From: Physocladia obscura
Lineage: Eukaryota; Chytridiomycota; Chytridiomycetes; Chytridiales; Chytriomycetaceae
Reading direction: 5' to 3'
Length of the DNA: 16,453 nt
Assembly: GCA_027596945.1 (NCBI GenBank)
Contig: JADGJH010000589.1
Location: forward strand, 1-16,453
Position numbers and translations under genes: made by a program. This document shows positions 9,249 to 16,453 of the stretch, piece by piece. Each line of letters starts with the position of its first letter. Position 1 is the first letter of the stretch. The notes beneath the pieces were generated by a model, which saw nothing but the letters and a program-made list of their open reading frames with translations, was not told where the DNA came from and did no database searches.

Positions 9249-10251
9249 CAGACCTCACTCCGTCTCCAGTTTTCAACTATATGCAGCTCACTTGCTTTGA
9301 CAACATCATCTCCAGTAAGTTTGTATAGCACTTGATTGCGTGGCCCTTCAAACGCAATCGCCAAGTAAACAAGCCCCAGCAGTACAGGAACCTCAATTAA
9401 TGGCCCAATAACGGCAAAAAATGCCTCTTTACTATCGATTCCATAAGTAGCAACAGCAACAGCAATAGCAAGCTCGAAATTATTTCCTGCCGTTGTAAAA
9501 GATTGAGTAACAGCTAAAGAATGCGACGATTTTATGTTGCAAAAAATACTATACCAAAGTAGAGTAGCAGCGGAACAGCTGTTCTCAATGCTTTCTCAAT
9601 GTCATGAATGATTTGATCGCGCGGTGCGGCAATCAAAAAAATTCAAATAAAAATAGAGAAAAAACAGGTCAGTCACCTTAAGAATAAACATTACAAAGAT
9701 CGTGTACAGTAATCCAATCAACGCAAATGGCACAATCGCTGGCAAAAACTTGGTCGTGTCTTTTGCCAAAACCGAAGAACCAAATGCGTAATCATGCCTC
9801 CAACCAGCGGTATTCCAAAAAAAACAAGCACTGCACTCACTACCAGCCACATTTTAACTATTTCTGCGCCTTTGCCACTGCCACCACAAAAGGTACGCAA
9901 TCAGTCCGTAGAGTAACAACTGCACCGCAACCAAAATTCCGCTAATCTCCACCAGTCAATTGATTCCAAATTAACACCATTGCAATGCATCGTGCTGCTC
10001 TAACGAGGATAATTCTAGTACGTTCGTGTGGCAAGTCTGGCAGAGTCGCCCACGCAAGGCCGGTCATGATGAGAGAGGAGCAATAATAACGTTGATAAGA
10101 AGTGAGAACAAAATAATTCCAATTGCTGATTTGTCGTCAAGGATTTTAGGAATTGTTTCATATTTTGCTTTGCTGTTGTAGTGGTCTGAATTATTGGGTT
10201 GCAGGTTTTATAATTTTTTGTATATTACCAGAGAACAGGGTACATCATGAC
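9248..10251 (-). pseudogene. ACR3: ACR3-type arsenite efflux transporter, broken
   Basis: Functional ACR3 exports arsenite across the plasma or vacuolar membrane with ten membrane helices. The conserved order is kept: VMMYPVL, then KYETIPKIL, the [17 protein letters not shown] motif with its key Cys, FFGIPLVGGMIT, FLPAIVPFALIGLLYTIF, and [16 protein letters not shown] followed by GPLIEVPVL with the essential Glu. These pieces lie in different frames: shifts occur near 10070, 9945 (beside an in-frame TAG at 9942-9944), 9875, 9763 and 9535. The intron beginning at 9676 has a GT donor but no AG before coding resumes near 9622. One normal intron (10173-10228) survives. A part of helix 9 and the N-terminal helices upstream of 10251 are missing. 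Neighbouring genes run for kilobases without a frameshift, so sequencing error is unlikely. Residue conservation suggests recent loss. Confidence 0.85.
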
Positions 10252-10452
10252 CAAAAGACAATTTTTGTTTTTTGTTTTCATGATTATGCGCAATCAAAAA
10301 TACAAACTTGCCTCTTTGAAAATTGTGGATTTCGCAATCACCAAGCAGACTGTTCACGACGATCTCAATTACATGCTGAGTACTATATCCGAATAATTCA
10401 AAACAGAAATCGCAGAAAATGAAATAAAAGTGCCAATTCTTTTTTCAATCCA
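10208..10452 (-). other. Open frame overlapping the ACR3 5' end
   Basis: A minus-strand frame of about 80 codons between a TGA near 10455 and a TAA at 10208-10210. It includes HVIEIVVNSLLGDCEIHNF and KFVFLIAHNHEN and no recognisable domain. It partly overlaps the first ACR3 exon in another frame. It could be an unrelated fragment joined where the ACR3 N-terminus was lost, or chance. Confidence 0.2.
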
Positions 10453-10508
10453 TAACAAGCAACAATGACATTGATACAACAGATGTAAAAACAAAGAATC
10501 TCAACATG

Positions 10509-10691
10509 TTAAAAATGAAATCCAATTTCAGCTAAAACTGCAACACTAGAATTCATCCAAGAAGATGTCGAATTAATAGGAACATTTGTAATTGTTCCAT
10601 TTCCAAACAATACAGTCTGCGCAATACGACCATCCACACTAACTCCAAACACATACAAATTTCCAGGCGGCGCCACGGATCTATTTGGAAG
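10509..10691 (-). pseudogene. Isolated terminal exon of a secreted or surface protein
   Basis: A 60-codon minus-strand frame ending in TAA at 10511-10509, starting after an AAG acceptor-like site at 10692-10694; an upstream in-frame TGA shows that it is not a complete gene. It reads NLYVFGVSVDGRIAQTVLFG, then three N-glycosylation sequons (Asn-Gly-Thr, Asn-Ser-Thr, Asn-Ser-Ser), and ends GFHF. The alternating hydrophobic pattern suits a beta-sandwich ectodomain. I do not recognise the family and find no upstream exon before the ADP/ATP carrier promoter. Either a gene remnant or the last exon of a gene whose other exons I missed. Confidence 0.4.
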
Positions 10692-10726
10692 CTTTCAAAT
10701 TATGTGAATTCTTCAGGTGTTTCGAT

Positions 10727-10763
10727 TAAAATATGGTAGCAAGTCACAGTTAACCATATTTTA
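10727..10763. promoter_or_regulatory. 11-bp palindromic pair upstream of carrier 1
   Basis: TAAAATATGGT at 10727-10737 and its exact reverse complement ACCATATTTTA at 10753-10763, 15 bp apart, ending 92 bp before the carrier ATG. The core AAAATATGG also occurs at 12692-12700, upstream of the second carrier. It could bind a dimeric factor or form a hairpin. It resembles but does not match a CArG or MEF2 site. Confidence 0.4.
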
Positions 10764-10854
10764 GATCACTACATGACAGTTCATGCAGATACATTGAAGT
10801 ATTTTTTTTTTTTGACACAGGATTTGCATTTTTTCACTTTTTCTGAAATCACAA

Positions 10855-11950
10855 ATGGCCCAACCAAAACAGAAGGATTCGTTCTATGTTGCGCTCGCTA
10901 AGGACTTTGCCGCTGGTGGTGTTTCCGGTGCTGTTTCTAAGACAATCACCGCCCCGATCGAACGTGTGAAGCTCGTTATCCAGACCCAGGATGCCAACCC
11001 AAAGGTTTTCTTTTTTTTTAGCACTTCACTCTTACTAAGAAGGAAAATTGATTTTTGCAACAGATTATCTCTGGTGAAGTTCCCCGATACACTGGTATCG
11101 GCAATGCTTTTACCCGTATTGCGGCTGAACAGGGAATCGCCGCTTTCTGGCGTGGAAACTTCACCAACTGTGTGCGATACTTCCCAACTCAGGCCATCAA
11201 TTTGGCGTCGAAAGACTTCTTCAAGGGTCTATTTCCCAAATATAACCCGAAGACTGACTTTTGGCCTTTCTTTGGTGCCAACATGGCATCTGGTGGTGCT
11301 GCCGGTGCCTTCTCGCTTTCTTTTGTGTACCCACTGGACTATGCCCGTACCCGTCTTGCTTCTGGTTTGTTCTTCTGTTTTTTATAAACGATTTCCGGCT
11401 CTTTTGGTTTTTGTCCCATTATTCCCATTATTGTTTTATGAATATTTTCATTTAATGTCAAAATTCATCAGATGTTGGTTCTGGAAAACGTCAGTTCACT
11501 GGTCTTGGCGACTGTCTCGTTAAGACTGCCCGTGGGCCAAAGGGAATCTTAGGATTGTACCAAGGATTTGGAATTTCTGTTGCCGGTATTATTCCGTACC
11601 GTGGAGTTCAGTTTGGTTTGAACGACACTATCAAGGGACTTAACCCGTGGGACAAGGACACCACGTTCATCGGAATCGCATCCAAATGGGCCGGTGCTCA
11701 GTTCTCCGTCATCATGTCCGGTTACGTTACTTATCCTTTTGACACCATCCGTCGTCGTTTGCAGATGGAGGCTGAGAAGCCGGTCGACCAACGTATCTAC
11801 AAGGGTGCTATCCACTGCTTCAATAAGATTATCAAGGACGAAGGTGCTAAAGCTCTCTTTAAGGGCGCGGGTGCTAATATTCTTAGAGGAACCGGTGCCG
11901 CGCTTGTGCTCGTTCTTTACGGTGAAATCCAGGCTTACTTGAAGGCCTAA
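10855..11950 (+). CDS. ANT: ADP/ATP carrier, mitochondrial carrier family, copy 1
   Basis: SLC25-type exchanger of the mitochondrial inner membrane, normally swapping cytosolic ADP for matrix ATP. Exons 10855-11004, 11064-11364 and 11472-11950 give 309 residues; introns are 59 and 107 bp. Three carrier repeats are clear, with matrix signatures [15 protein letters not shown] and YPFDTIRRR. Substrate-site landmarks are kept: the SKT lysine of helix 1, the WRGN arginine, the GII pair at 189-191 and the LRG arginine (289). Departures from the canonical protein: the RRRMMM hexapeptide is RRRLQM (244-249); two helix 4 tyrosines are Gln197 and Asn201; the helix 6 YDEIK motif is YGEIQ (300-304), losing both charged partners of the cytoplasmic network. 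Substrate is therefore probably but not certainly ADP/ATP. There is no cleavable presequence, as usual. A paralogue follows 970 bp downstream. Confidence 0.9.
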
Positions 11951-12144
11951 AAATATGTCGAGCAAATTATTCGACAAAACACTGTTTGTTGAAAAATCTT
12001 CTTTGATCGCATGCTTTTTTTTTTTTTCTTTTGGTTTTTTATGTGTGGCGTTGTGATCCAAAGAGTTTTTGATTCTTGATAATTTGCGCCATGAATGGTT
12101 GCGGTTTTTCACTTGACATCACACAATTTGGAGCCTTGCTTAAT
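11951..12144. other. 3' flank of carrier 1
   Basis: Begins with a perfect 6-bp hairpin (TGTCGA at 11956-11961, TCGACA at 11971-11976), followed by a T-run near 12016-12028. No AATAAA was seen close to the carrier stop. The 187-codon antisense frame over this area is a shadow of the carrier. Confidence 0.45.
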
Positions 12145-12476
12145 ATGATGTCAGTCAAAAACCCACTTTAAATACGTTTTTTCGCACTGGTTGCCCAAAT
12201 TAGATCTGCAGTAGGTTTTTCCTTCACATCTTTGGCTGAACGTTATATTTATGCTCGACCGATCTGCGATTATTGTCCAAAACGTGGATTTATAGTAGTC
12301 CAACAATCCTTATCAATGTAAATTAGATCATTATGTTTTGGCTTGGATTCGAAACTGAAATGCACCGAAAGTTTCCTTAAGTTAACATTTTTTTTGTTGC
12401 AACTAGTACATCTGGAGGAAAATCTGGCGCGAGACGTTATCAAAATTATTCTCTAATCCGTGGAATATGTTTGTAA
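12145..12476 (+). CDS. Candidate small gene with a CxxC motif, three exons
   Basis: Possible exons 12145-12149, 12204-12317 and 12407-12476 join in phase to 62 residues beginning MISAVGF and ending GICL. Introns would be 54 and 89 bp, within the local size range; the second has a GTTAAC-like branch site and a T-run before CTAG. The protein has CDYCPKRG at about 24-31 and a basic GGKSGARRYQNY segment, suggesting a small zinc-ribbon or ribosomal-type protein, but I cannot assign a family. Weak points are the five-base first coding exon and its GTCAGT donor; without it the frame is open only from 12172 and lacks an ATG. An AATAAA at 12586 fits its 3' end. It lies between the two carriers on the same strand. 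Confidence 0.35.
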
Positions 12477-12585
12477 GTTTTTTTATGATCGCTCCGTAAT
12501 TGGTCGGGAATGTGATTTATGCCCATTCTTCCATCGCCAATGTTTGTACACTTCAATTTTTCTTTGTGTGGTTACAATTTTTTAC

Positions 12586-12591
12586 AATAAA
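12586..12591 (+). terminator. Candidate poly(A) signal of the small CxxC gene
   Basis: AATAAA 110 bp after the proposed stop at 12474-12476. Confidence 0.35.
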
Positions 12592-12918
12592 TACCATTTG
12601 GCTCAATTATTTCTATGCATGAAAACTGTTGTAACTTCTGAATTATTCAATTTTGTCTCGATTTAGTCGAGTTCCGCATGTGTTTGACCAAAAAATATGG
12701 AAAAATACTCTGTTTCGATAAGTAAAAGATACATTCAGAAGACGTAAAAGAGTATACAATTGATTTAAATTTCAGAAAAATTCCGTAAGAAGGCAACTTG
12801 ATTTTCTCTTCTTTCAGGAGACAGGGGATTGATAATTGGAATCTCATACAACAGAAAATTTTCCGAGCACAAAGACTTTTCTCTTTTTTTTTTCTTAATT
12901 CCACAGAAACATTCAAAA
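12592..12918. other. 5' flank of carrier 2
   Basis: AT-rich with moderate CpG. It contains AAAATATGG at 12692-12700, shared with the palindrome upstream of carrier 1, and an intron-like GTAAG to TTTCAG segment at 12785-12818. An in-frame upstream ATG (12829) would extend the carrier by 30 residues, but the extension is not carrier-like and copy 1 starts at the later position, so I choose 12919. Confidence 0.45.
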
Positions 12919-14020
12919 ATGGCCACCCCACCAAAGCAAAAGGACTCTTTCTACGTTGCGCTCGCGAAGGACTTTGCAGCTGGTGGTGTTTCTGGCGCTG
13001 TTTCTAAGACACTTACCGCACCGATCGAGCGTGTCAAGCTCGTTATCCAGACCCAGGATGCCAACCCAAAGGTTCGTTTCTCAATGGCGCGATCGCCATT
13101 TTTTTTTAAATTTAAATTATGCATTTATTTTTTACTAACCGCATATTCTTTTATTTATAAAATATAATAATTAGATTATCTCTGGTGAGGTTCCCAGATA
13201 CACTGGTATCGGCAACGCTTTTTCCCGTATTGCTTCAGAACAAGGTGTTGCCGCTTTCTGGCGTGGCAACTTTACAAATTGCGTGAGATACTTCCCGACC
13301 CAGGCCATTAACTTGGCGTCCAAGGACTTTTTCAAAGGCCTGTTTCCCAAATACAGTCCAAAGAATGAATTTTGGCAGTTTTTTGGCGCCAACATGGCTT
13401 CTGGTGGTGCTGCCGGTGCTTTTTCGCTTGCTTTTGTTTACCCGCTTGATTATGCTCGTACTCGTCTTGCTTCCGGTACGTTTTGCGCAGAACATTCCCT
13501 TCTCAAATTTTTTCGTAAATTGTAACAAATTTTTTTAGACGTTGGTTCTGGAAAGCGTCAATTCTCAGGCCTTGGTGACTGTCTCGTAAAAACTGCTCGA
13601 GGACCAAAGGGAGTTCTTTCGTTGTACCAAGGATTCGGAATCTCTGTCGCTGGTATTATTCCATACCGTGGAGTTCAGTTTGGTTTGAACGACACTATCA
13701 AGGGACTTAACCCGTGGGACAAGGACACCACCTTTATTGGAATCGCATCCAAATGGGCCGGTGCACAGTTTTCCGTCATTATGTCCGGTTACGTCACTTA
13801 TCCGTTTGACACTGTCCGTCGTCGTCTCCAAATGCAAGCAGAGAAACCAGAGAGTGAACGTATCTACAAGGGTGCCGTTCACTGCTTCAACAAAATTGTT
13901 AAGGATGAAGGATCTAAGGCACTCTTCAAGGGAGCTGGTGCTAACATTTTGAGAGGAACTGGTGCTGCTCTTGTGCTTGTCTTGTATGGAGAAATCTCTA
14001 CTTACTTGAAAAACAACTAA
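12919..14020 (+). CDS. ANT: ADP/ATP carrier, mitochondrial carrier family, copy 2
   Basis: Tandem paralogue of the carrier at 10855. Exons 12919-13071, 13175-13475 and 13539-14020 give 311 residues, with introns of 103 and 63 bp at exactly the same phases and positions; the first has ACTAACC. The ATG at 12919 aligns with the start of copy 1. It shares the [15 protein letters not shown] and YPFDTVRRR signatures and the same unusual features: RRRLQM (245-250) and YGEIS (301-305) at helix 6. Most differences are conservative and concentrated in the loop after RRRLQM and at both termini. Synonymous divergence is visible outside a near-identical central exon 3 segment. Both copies look intact; a division of labour by stage or tissue is possible but not shown here. 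Confidence 0.9.
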
Positions 14021-14034
14021 AGCGGACACTATTT

Positions 14035-14040
14035 AATAAA
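14035..14040 (+). terminator. Poly(A) signal of carrier 2
   Basis: AATAAA 14 bp after the TAA at 14018-14020. Confidence 0.6.
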
Positions 14041-14183
14041 GCAAAAGATTTTTCTTTCTCCTTCCTTTTTAGATGTGATTTAAGTCTTAATCACACACTC
14101 TACAGCTAAAACATGTATTTTTTTTTGTTTGCAAAACTTATCGAATCTACTTTAAAGTTTTGTCAACAAATTTCACTGCGAAA

Positions 14184-14211
14184 TTTTATGAGGCGAAGCA
14201 ATTTCATAAAA
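14184..14211. other. Hairpin TTTTATGA/TCATAAAA
   Basis: Perfect 8-bp inverted repeat with a 12-base loop in the spacer after carrier 2, followed by a TA repeat (about 14266-14277) and a T-run. The rest of 14041-14317 holds no gene that I can see. Confidence 0.45.
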
Positions 14212-14317
14212 GTAAAATTATATTATTAAGCGGATCAATTCTGTCTTGTTTTGGTGTAGCAAAATTATATATATATATTTTTTTTTCGCTAATTGTTTAA
14301 TTTTCTGATAATTTTAC

Positions 14318-15302
14318 TCACACAAAAATAATTTTGTCACCATCATTTTCCAAACTTTCTTCCGTACATACACCACACCAAACATATACCACCTTTTTTT
14401 TTGCGTGGACAACTGAGACACCAAATTCAGCTGCTAGAATTCCGTCTTTGCTGTTCAAAGGCTTCCCTCCATGACTTGAATTGATTGAGTCTCTTAATAA
14501 CCTCAAAAAAGCATCATGTACACTGCCATATTCAATATTCAATTGCGCAATCTCGTGTTTGTGGCAGTGTTTGTGAACGTAATTAACAATCATAGCGACA
14601 GCTTTGGCAGCAATCGCAGCAACCACAATGCAAATGTTTGTAAATAATAACAAAGTAATTTTGTTTGCACTTTGGCAAGTGACAACAAAATTTCCTGATG
14701 AGTCAGTTTTTGCAGTCAAAGCAGTGTAAAGATTTGCAGAGTCCTCCACATCTAAGGGGACGTTATCAAGCACAACAAAGTTGTATTTCTGCATGGCAAT
14801 GCCCTGGCTAGCAAATATTGACGTGTATAGAACATTGTTGTTTTGTGAAAGGTTATCGGACTCAAGAAGCACCAAAGAAGAGTATTTTGCTGGAGTTTTG
14901 ATATATCCAAGATGAAGAATTTGGAATGCAAAAATGGTGTGAATTCCATTGGACAACTTGTTGACAATGAAAATGCAGCCTCAAAACATAAATCTAAAGT
15001 TTCTTCTTTAATTTTAACATCCAGATCTGGCATGCTCAACAACAATGAACGATTAAACAAGGGTTTCACTCCATCCCAGCAGTTTGAAATATCAAATCCA
15101 CTATACCAAACATCAGATGCAATGAAGCGTAGCACAAGTCCAGTATTTTTCCATTCATTGATGGGTGAAAAATGAGTTGAGGATTGGGATCATTTAAATT
15201 GGTATTCAAATAAAAACCTGTCGACAAATTTTTGTTTAAGAAGAAACTACTGTTGCCAGAATAAAGATGCTGAGTTTTACTTTGTAAAATTCCTGAGTTC
15301 AT
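14318..15302 (-). pseudogene. Decayed single-pass membrane protein, C-terminal part
   Basis: Three successive minus-strand frames appear to read one protein. It starts near 15302 (MNSGILQ, YLNTNLNDPNPQL), shifts frame at the poly-T near 15163-15176 into FIASDVWYSGFDISN and LFNRSLLLSMPDLDV, then shifts again near 14966-14982 into the long frame ending at 14318. That last part has an extracellular-like stretch, a hydrophobic segment (TLLLFTNICIVVAAIAAKAV at about 14640) and a hydrophilic tail of about 85 residues with HCHKH and CGVC. Topology suggests a type I surface receptor or adhesion protein; I do not recognise the family. CpG is depleted compared with the intact genes. If an intron hides at one of the shifts the gene may be less damaged than it looks. 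Confidence 0.4.
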
Positions 15303-15720
15303 AAAAGTTCCTTAATTCACTTTGTTGCTGAAACTATTTCCAGAGCTATCCAATGTGATTGGATATTGGTATTTGTGTCCTCATCTCTTCTTTATGATAT
15401 TTCATCTTTATTTCCCTACCTCATCTTTACTTATCTATTTCTTATATTTGATCTCATATCTTATTTTGTCTCTTTTTACCTTCTATGATGGACTTTGGGT
15501 TTTTGGGAAGTCCTGGCTTTATACTTCTCAGGATCTGTTATCAGGGAGATCTCCTATCTCCTATCTAGAAAAAATTAGAGTTATGGAGATTGAAATTAGA
15601 AGCCAAGAATTGCACCATAGATAGGACAACAAAAGGATATATAAAGGGCAGGGAATCTGGAATTTCTTTTCTTTAGTTTTGTTGTTATTATCTTGTGTTT
15701 GCACTGTCTTGTTGACAGTA
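15303..15720 (+). mobile_element. Possible LTR-like or other insertion
   Basis: A CpG-free, pyrimidine-rich block separates two coding-like minus-strand stretches. It has a perfect 7-bp palindrome ATCCAAT-GTG-ATTGGAT at 15348-15364 (a CCAAT-like site in both orientations), tandem CTCCTATCTCCTATCT near 15551-15566, and a TATA-like TATATAAA at 15638-15645 followed by AGGGCAGGG. CCAAT, TATA and a T-rich tail in this order suit the U3-R of a solo LTR. No target-site duplication or clear TG...CA ends were found, and it may simply be a long intron of the decayed gene. Confidence 0.25.
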
Positions 15721-15990
15721 TTGCTCTCAAATATATTAGGATCTATTTGAGCTACTTTAACACAAAGGGTAAATGTATTTGAGGCTGGCAAGATTGCCCA
15801 TCAAAACATTTTCAATTGGAAATTTGAAAAAAGAGTTGTAGTAAGCTCAACAATTGAGCAAATAAAAGCAAGTTGTGTTCTCTTGAATTATGTTTGTTGT
15901 GTCACTGCCATATTTGATGGTGTGAGAAATTGAAGGGCCTGTTGAAGTTCCAATGACTCTATGGTGAGAGTTAAAGGAATAAAACAAGTA
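15700..15990 (-). pseudogene. Decayed ectodomain exon(s), N-terminal part
   Basis: After a CACCATAG acceptor-like site near 15962 the minus strand reads VIGTSTGPSISHTIKYGSD, Thr/Asn-rich sequence with sequon Asn-Thr-Thr, then changes frame near 15850 into VELTTTLFSNFQLKMF, an in-frame TGA, and SNTFTLCVKVAQIDPNIF. This resembles beta-sandwich ectodomain sequence and probably belongs to the same dead gene as 14318-15302. No family recognised. Confidence 0.3.
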
Positions 15991-16019
15991 ATGCAAATAA
16001 AAAGTAATAAAAGTTATTT

Positions 16020-16100
16020 TATTGTTATTATTTTGGTCCAAATTAAATAAATAAAAATAAATAAATAGTTTTTATTATTTTTATTTTTTTATTAAAAATT
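16020..16100. repeat. AAAT/ATTT low-complexity tract
   Basis: A-rich AAAT units (about 16041-16067) followed directly by T-rich ATTT units, so the two halves are loosely self-complementary. It marks the left border of the GC-rich block. Confidence 0.7.
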
Positions 16101-16171
16101 TAGCCCAGTAAATTTTTCCAAAGAAAAAAAAACAAACTGTTGCAAAAATGTACCGCAACAAGCTAAAACAG

Positions 16172-16223
16172 GCCGCGCAACATCAACGCGCCATCCATAG
16201 GAGGCGGCGCTGATGTGCGCAGC
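16172..16223. ncRNA. GC-rich stem-loop unit A
   Basis: In an AT-rich setting this block can fold into one long hairpin: GCGC (16175-16178), a bulged A, ACATCA (16180-16185) and GCGCC (16188-16192) pair with GGCGC (16206-16210), TGATGT (16211-16216) and GCGC (16217-16220), leaving a 13-base loop. Unit B repeats the outer helix about 169 bp downstream with compensatory changes. It could be a structured RNA, or the repeat could be coding: a frame from a CAG acceptor at 16171 runs open to a GT donor at 16261. Confidence 0.35.
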
Positions 16224-16453
16224 ACAGGAAATGCACCAAGCATAAGCTTAGCCATTCACGGTGAGTTTTATCATTGTTTTTTCTTAAATAAAAATCTAAT
16301 TAATTGAGATTTATTGTTTAAAACAAAACAAAACAAAAACAGCTGCGCGACGTCGACGTTACCCACAAGGATTTACGCCGATGCGCGCAGCGTGCAGACA
16401 CCTGTCAGACAACAGAGCCAATTTGGCTGTTGTCTGCCTGTATTTATTTAAAA
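16172..16453 (+). CDS. Possible 5' end of a gene running off the window
   Basis: From a TAAAACAG acceptor-like site (ending 16171) a frame reads NINAPSIGGGADVRSTGNAP to 16260, meets GTGAGT, and after an 81-bp AT-rich intron ending CAG at 16341 continues in phase as ARRRRYPQGFTPMRAACRHL to the window end with no stop. The other exon-B frame QLRDVDVTHKDLRRCAQRAD is also open, so frame choice is uncertain. A 21-codon ATG frame at 16148-16213 ending in four arginines is an alternative. No domain is recognised. Confidence 0.25.
16342..16391. ncRNA. GC-rich stem-loop unit B
   Basis: Diverged copy of unit A: GCTGCGCGACGTCGACG (16342-16358) and GCCGATGCGCGCAGC (16377-16391) match unit A at 13 of 17 and 13 of 15 bases, all differences being transitions. 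The outer helix re-forms: GCGCG with CGCGC, one unpaired A, and CGTCG with CGATG. One A-T pair of unit A is a G-C pair here. Confidence 0.35.
16406..16436. other. Hairpin CAGACAAC..AGCCA / TGGCT..GTTGTCTG
   Basis: Strong stem of 8 plus 5 bp with a two-base bulge and a three-base loop, 15 bp after unit B. It is unlike the 6-bp-stem histone 3' hairpin. Function unknown; it may belong to the same RNA as the two units. Confidence 0.5.

Noticed and set aside
10753..10763. CArG or MEF2 binding site
   Set aside because: The bases do not satisfy CC(A/T)6GG or YTA(A/T)4TAR; only the palindromic arrangement is supported.
11549..12112. 187-codon minus-strand frame over carrier 1, with a similar 154-codon frame at 13565-14029 over carrier 2
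   Set aside because: Both are antisense shadows of carrier exon 3. Their similarity follows from the paralogy of the sense strand.
12829..12918. Upstream in-frame ATG extending carrier 2 by 30 residues
   Set aside because: Carriers of this family begin close to the first helix, and copy 1 starts at the equivalent later ATG. The extension is not carrier-like.
16406..16436. Histone mRNA 3' stem-loop
   Set aside because: Stem length, bulge and loop size differ from the 6-bp stem and 4-base loop of histone messages.
1..16453. tRNA, rRNA or CRISPR array
   Set aside because: No T-loop and anticodon-arm pattern, no rRNA motif and no regularly spaced direct repeats were seen on either strand.

Overview
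The window is nuclear DNA of an unplaced eukaryote, most likely a protist or another lineage with a compact gene style. Genes are split by many short GT-AG introns (46 to 107 bp in the secure models), several with an ACTAAY/CTAAC branch site, and poly(A) signals are AATAAA. The ADP/ATP carriers have the loop form I associate with protists such as oomycetes and apicomplexans more than with animals. I cannot name the species.

Layout. 1-3240: AT-rich and almost free of CpG, with only broken open frames; probably methylated, decaying repeat or transposon DNA. 3517-4751 (+): a six-exon Rab geranylgeranyltransferase beta subunit. 4856-7547 (-): an eleven-exon Prp40 splicing factor, tail-to-tail with the previous gene and with poly(A) signals 6 bp apart. 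7624-8530: a 907-bp unit with 106-bp inverted arms around an unknown coiled-coil ORF, starting 76 bp upstream of the Prp40 start codon. 8531-9247: poly-T and ambiguous overlapping frames. 9248-10251 (-): a broken ACR3-type arsenite efflux transporter. 10509-10691 (-): one isolated exon of a secreted or surface protein. 10855-11950 and 12919-14020 (+): two tandem ADP/ATP carrier paralogues, with a possible small three-exon gene between them. 14318 to about 15990 (-): a decayed single-pass membrane protein gene, CpG-poor, interrupted by a possible LTR-like piece. 16172 to the end: a GC-rich, CpG-rich block with two diverged copies of a stem-loop unit on either side of an intron-like spacer.

The intact genes are housekeeping functions (Rab prenylation, early spliceosome, mitochondrial nucleotide exchange) and do not form a pathway. 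The accessory stretches are CpG-depleted decay products or lineage-specific units. The most notable points are the divergent signature of both carriers, the inverted-repeat unit next to Prp40, the paired stem-loop units at the right edge, and the sharp CpG contrast between genes and flanks. I see no clear new multi-gene system.
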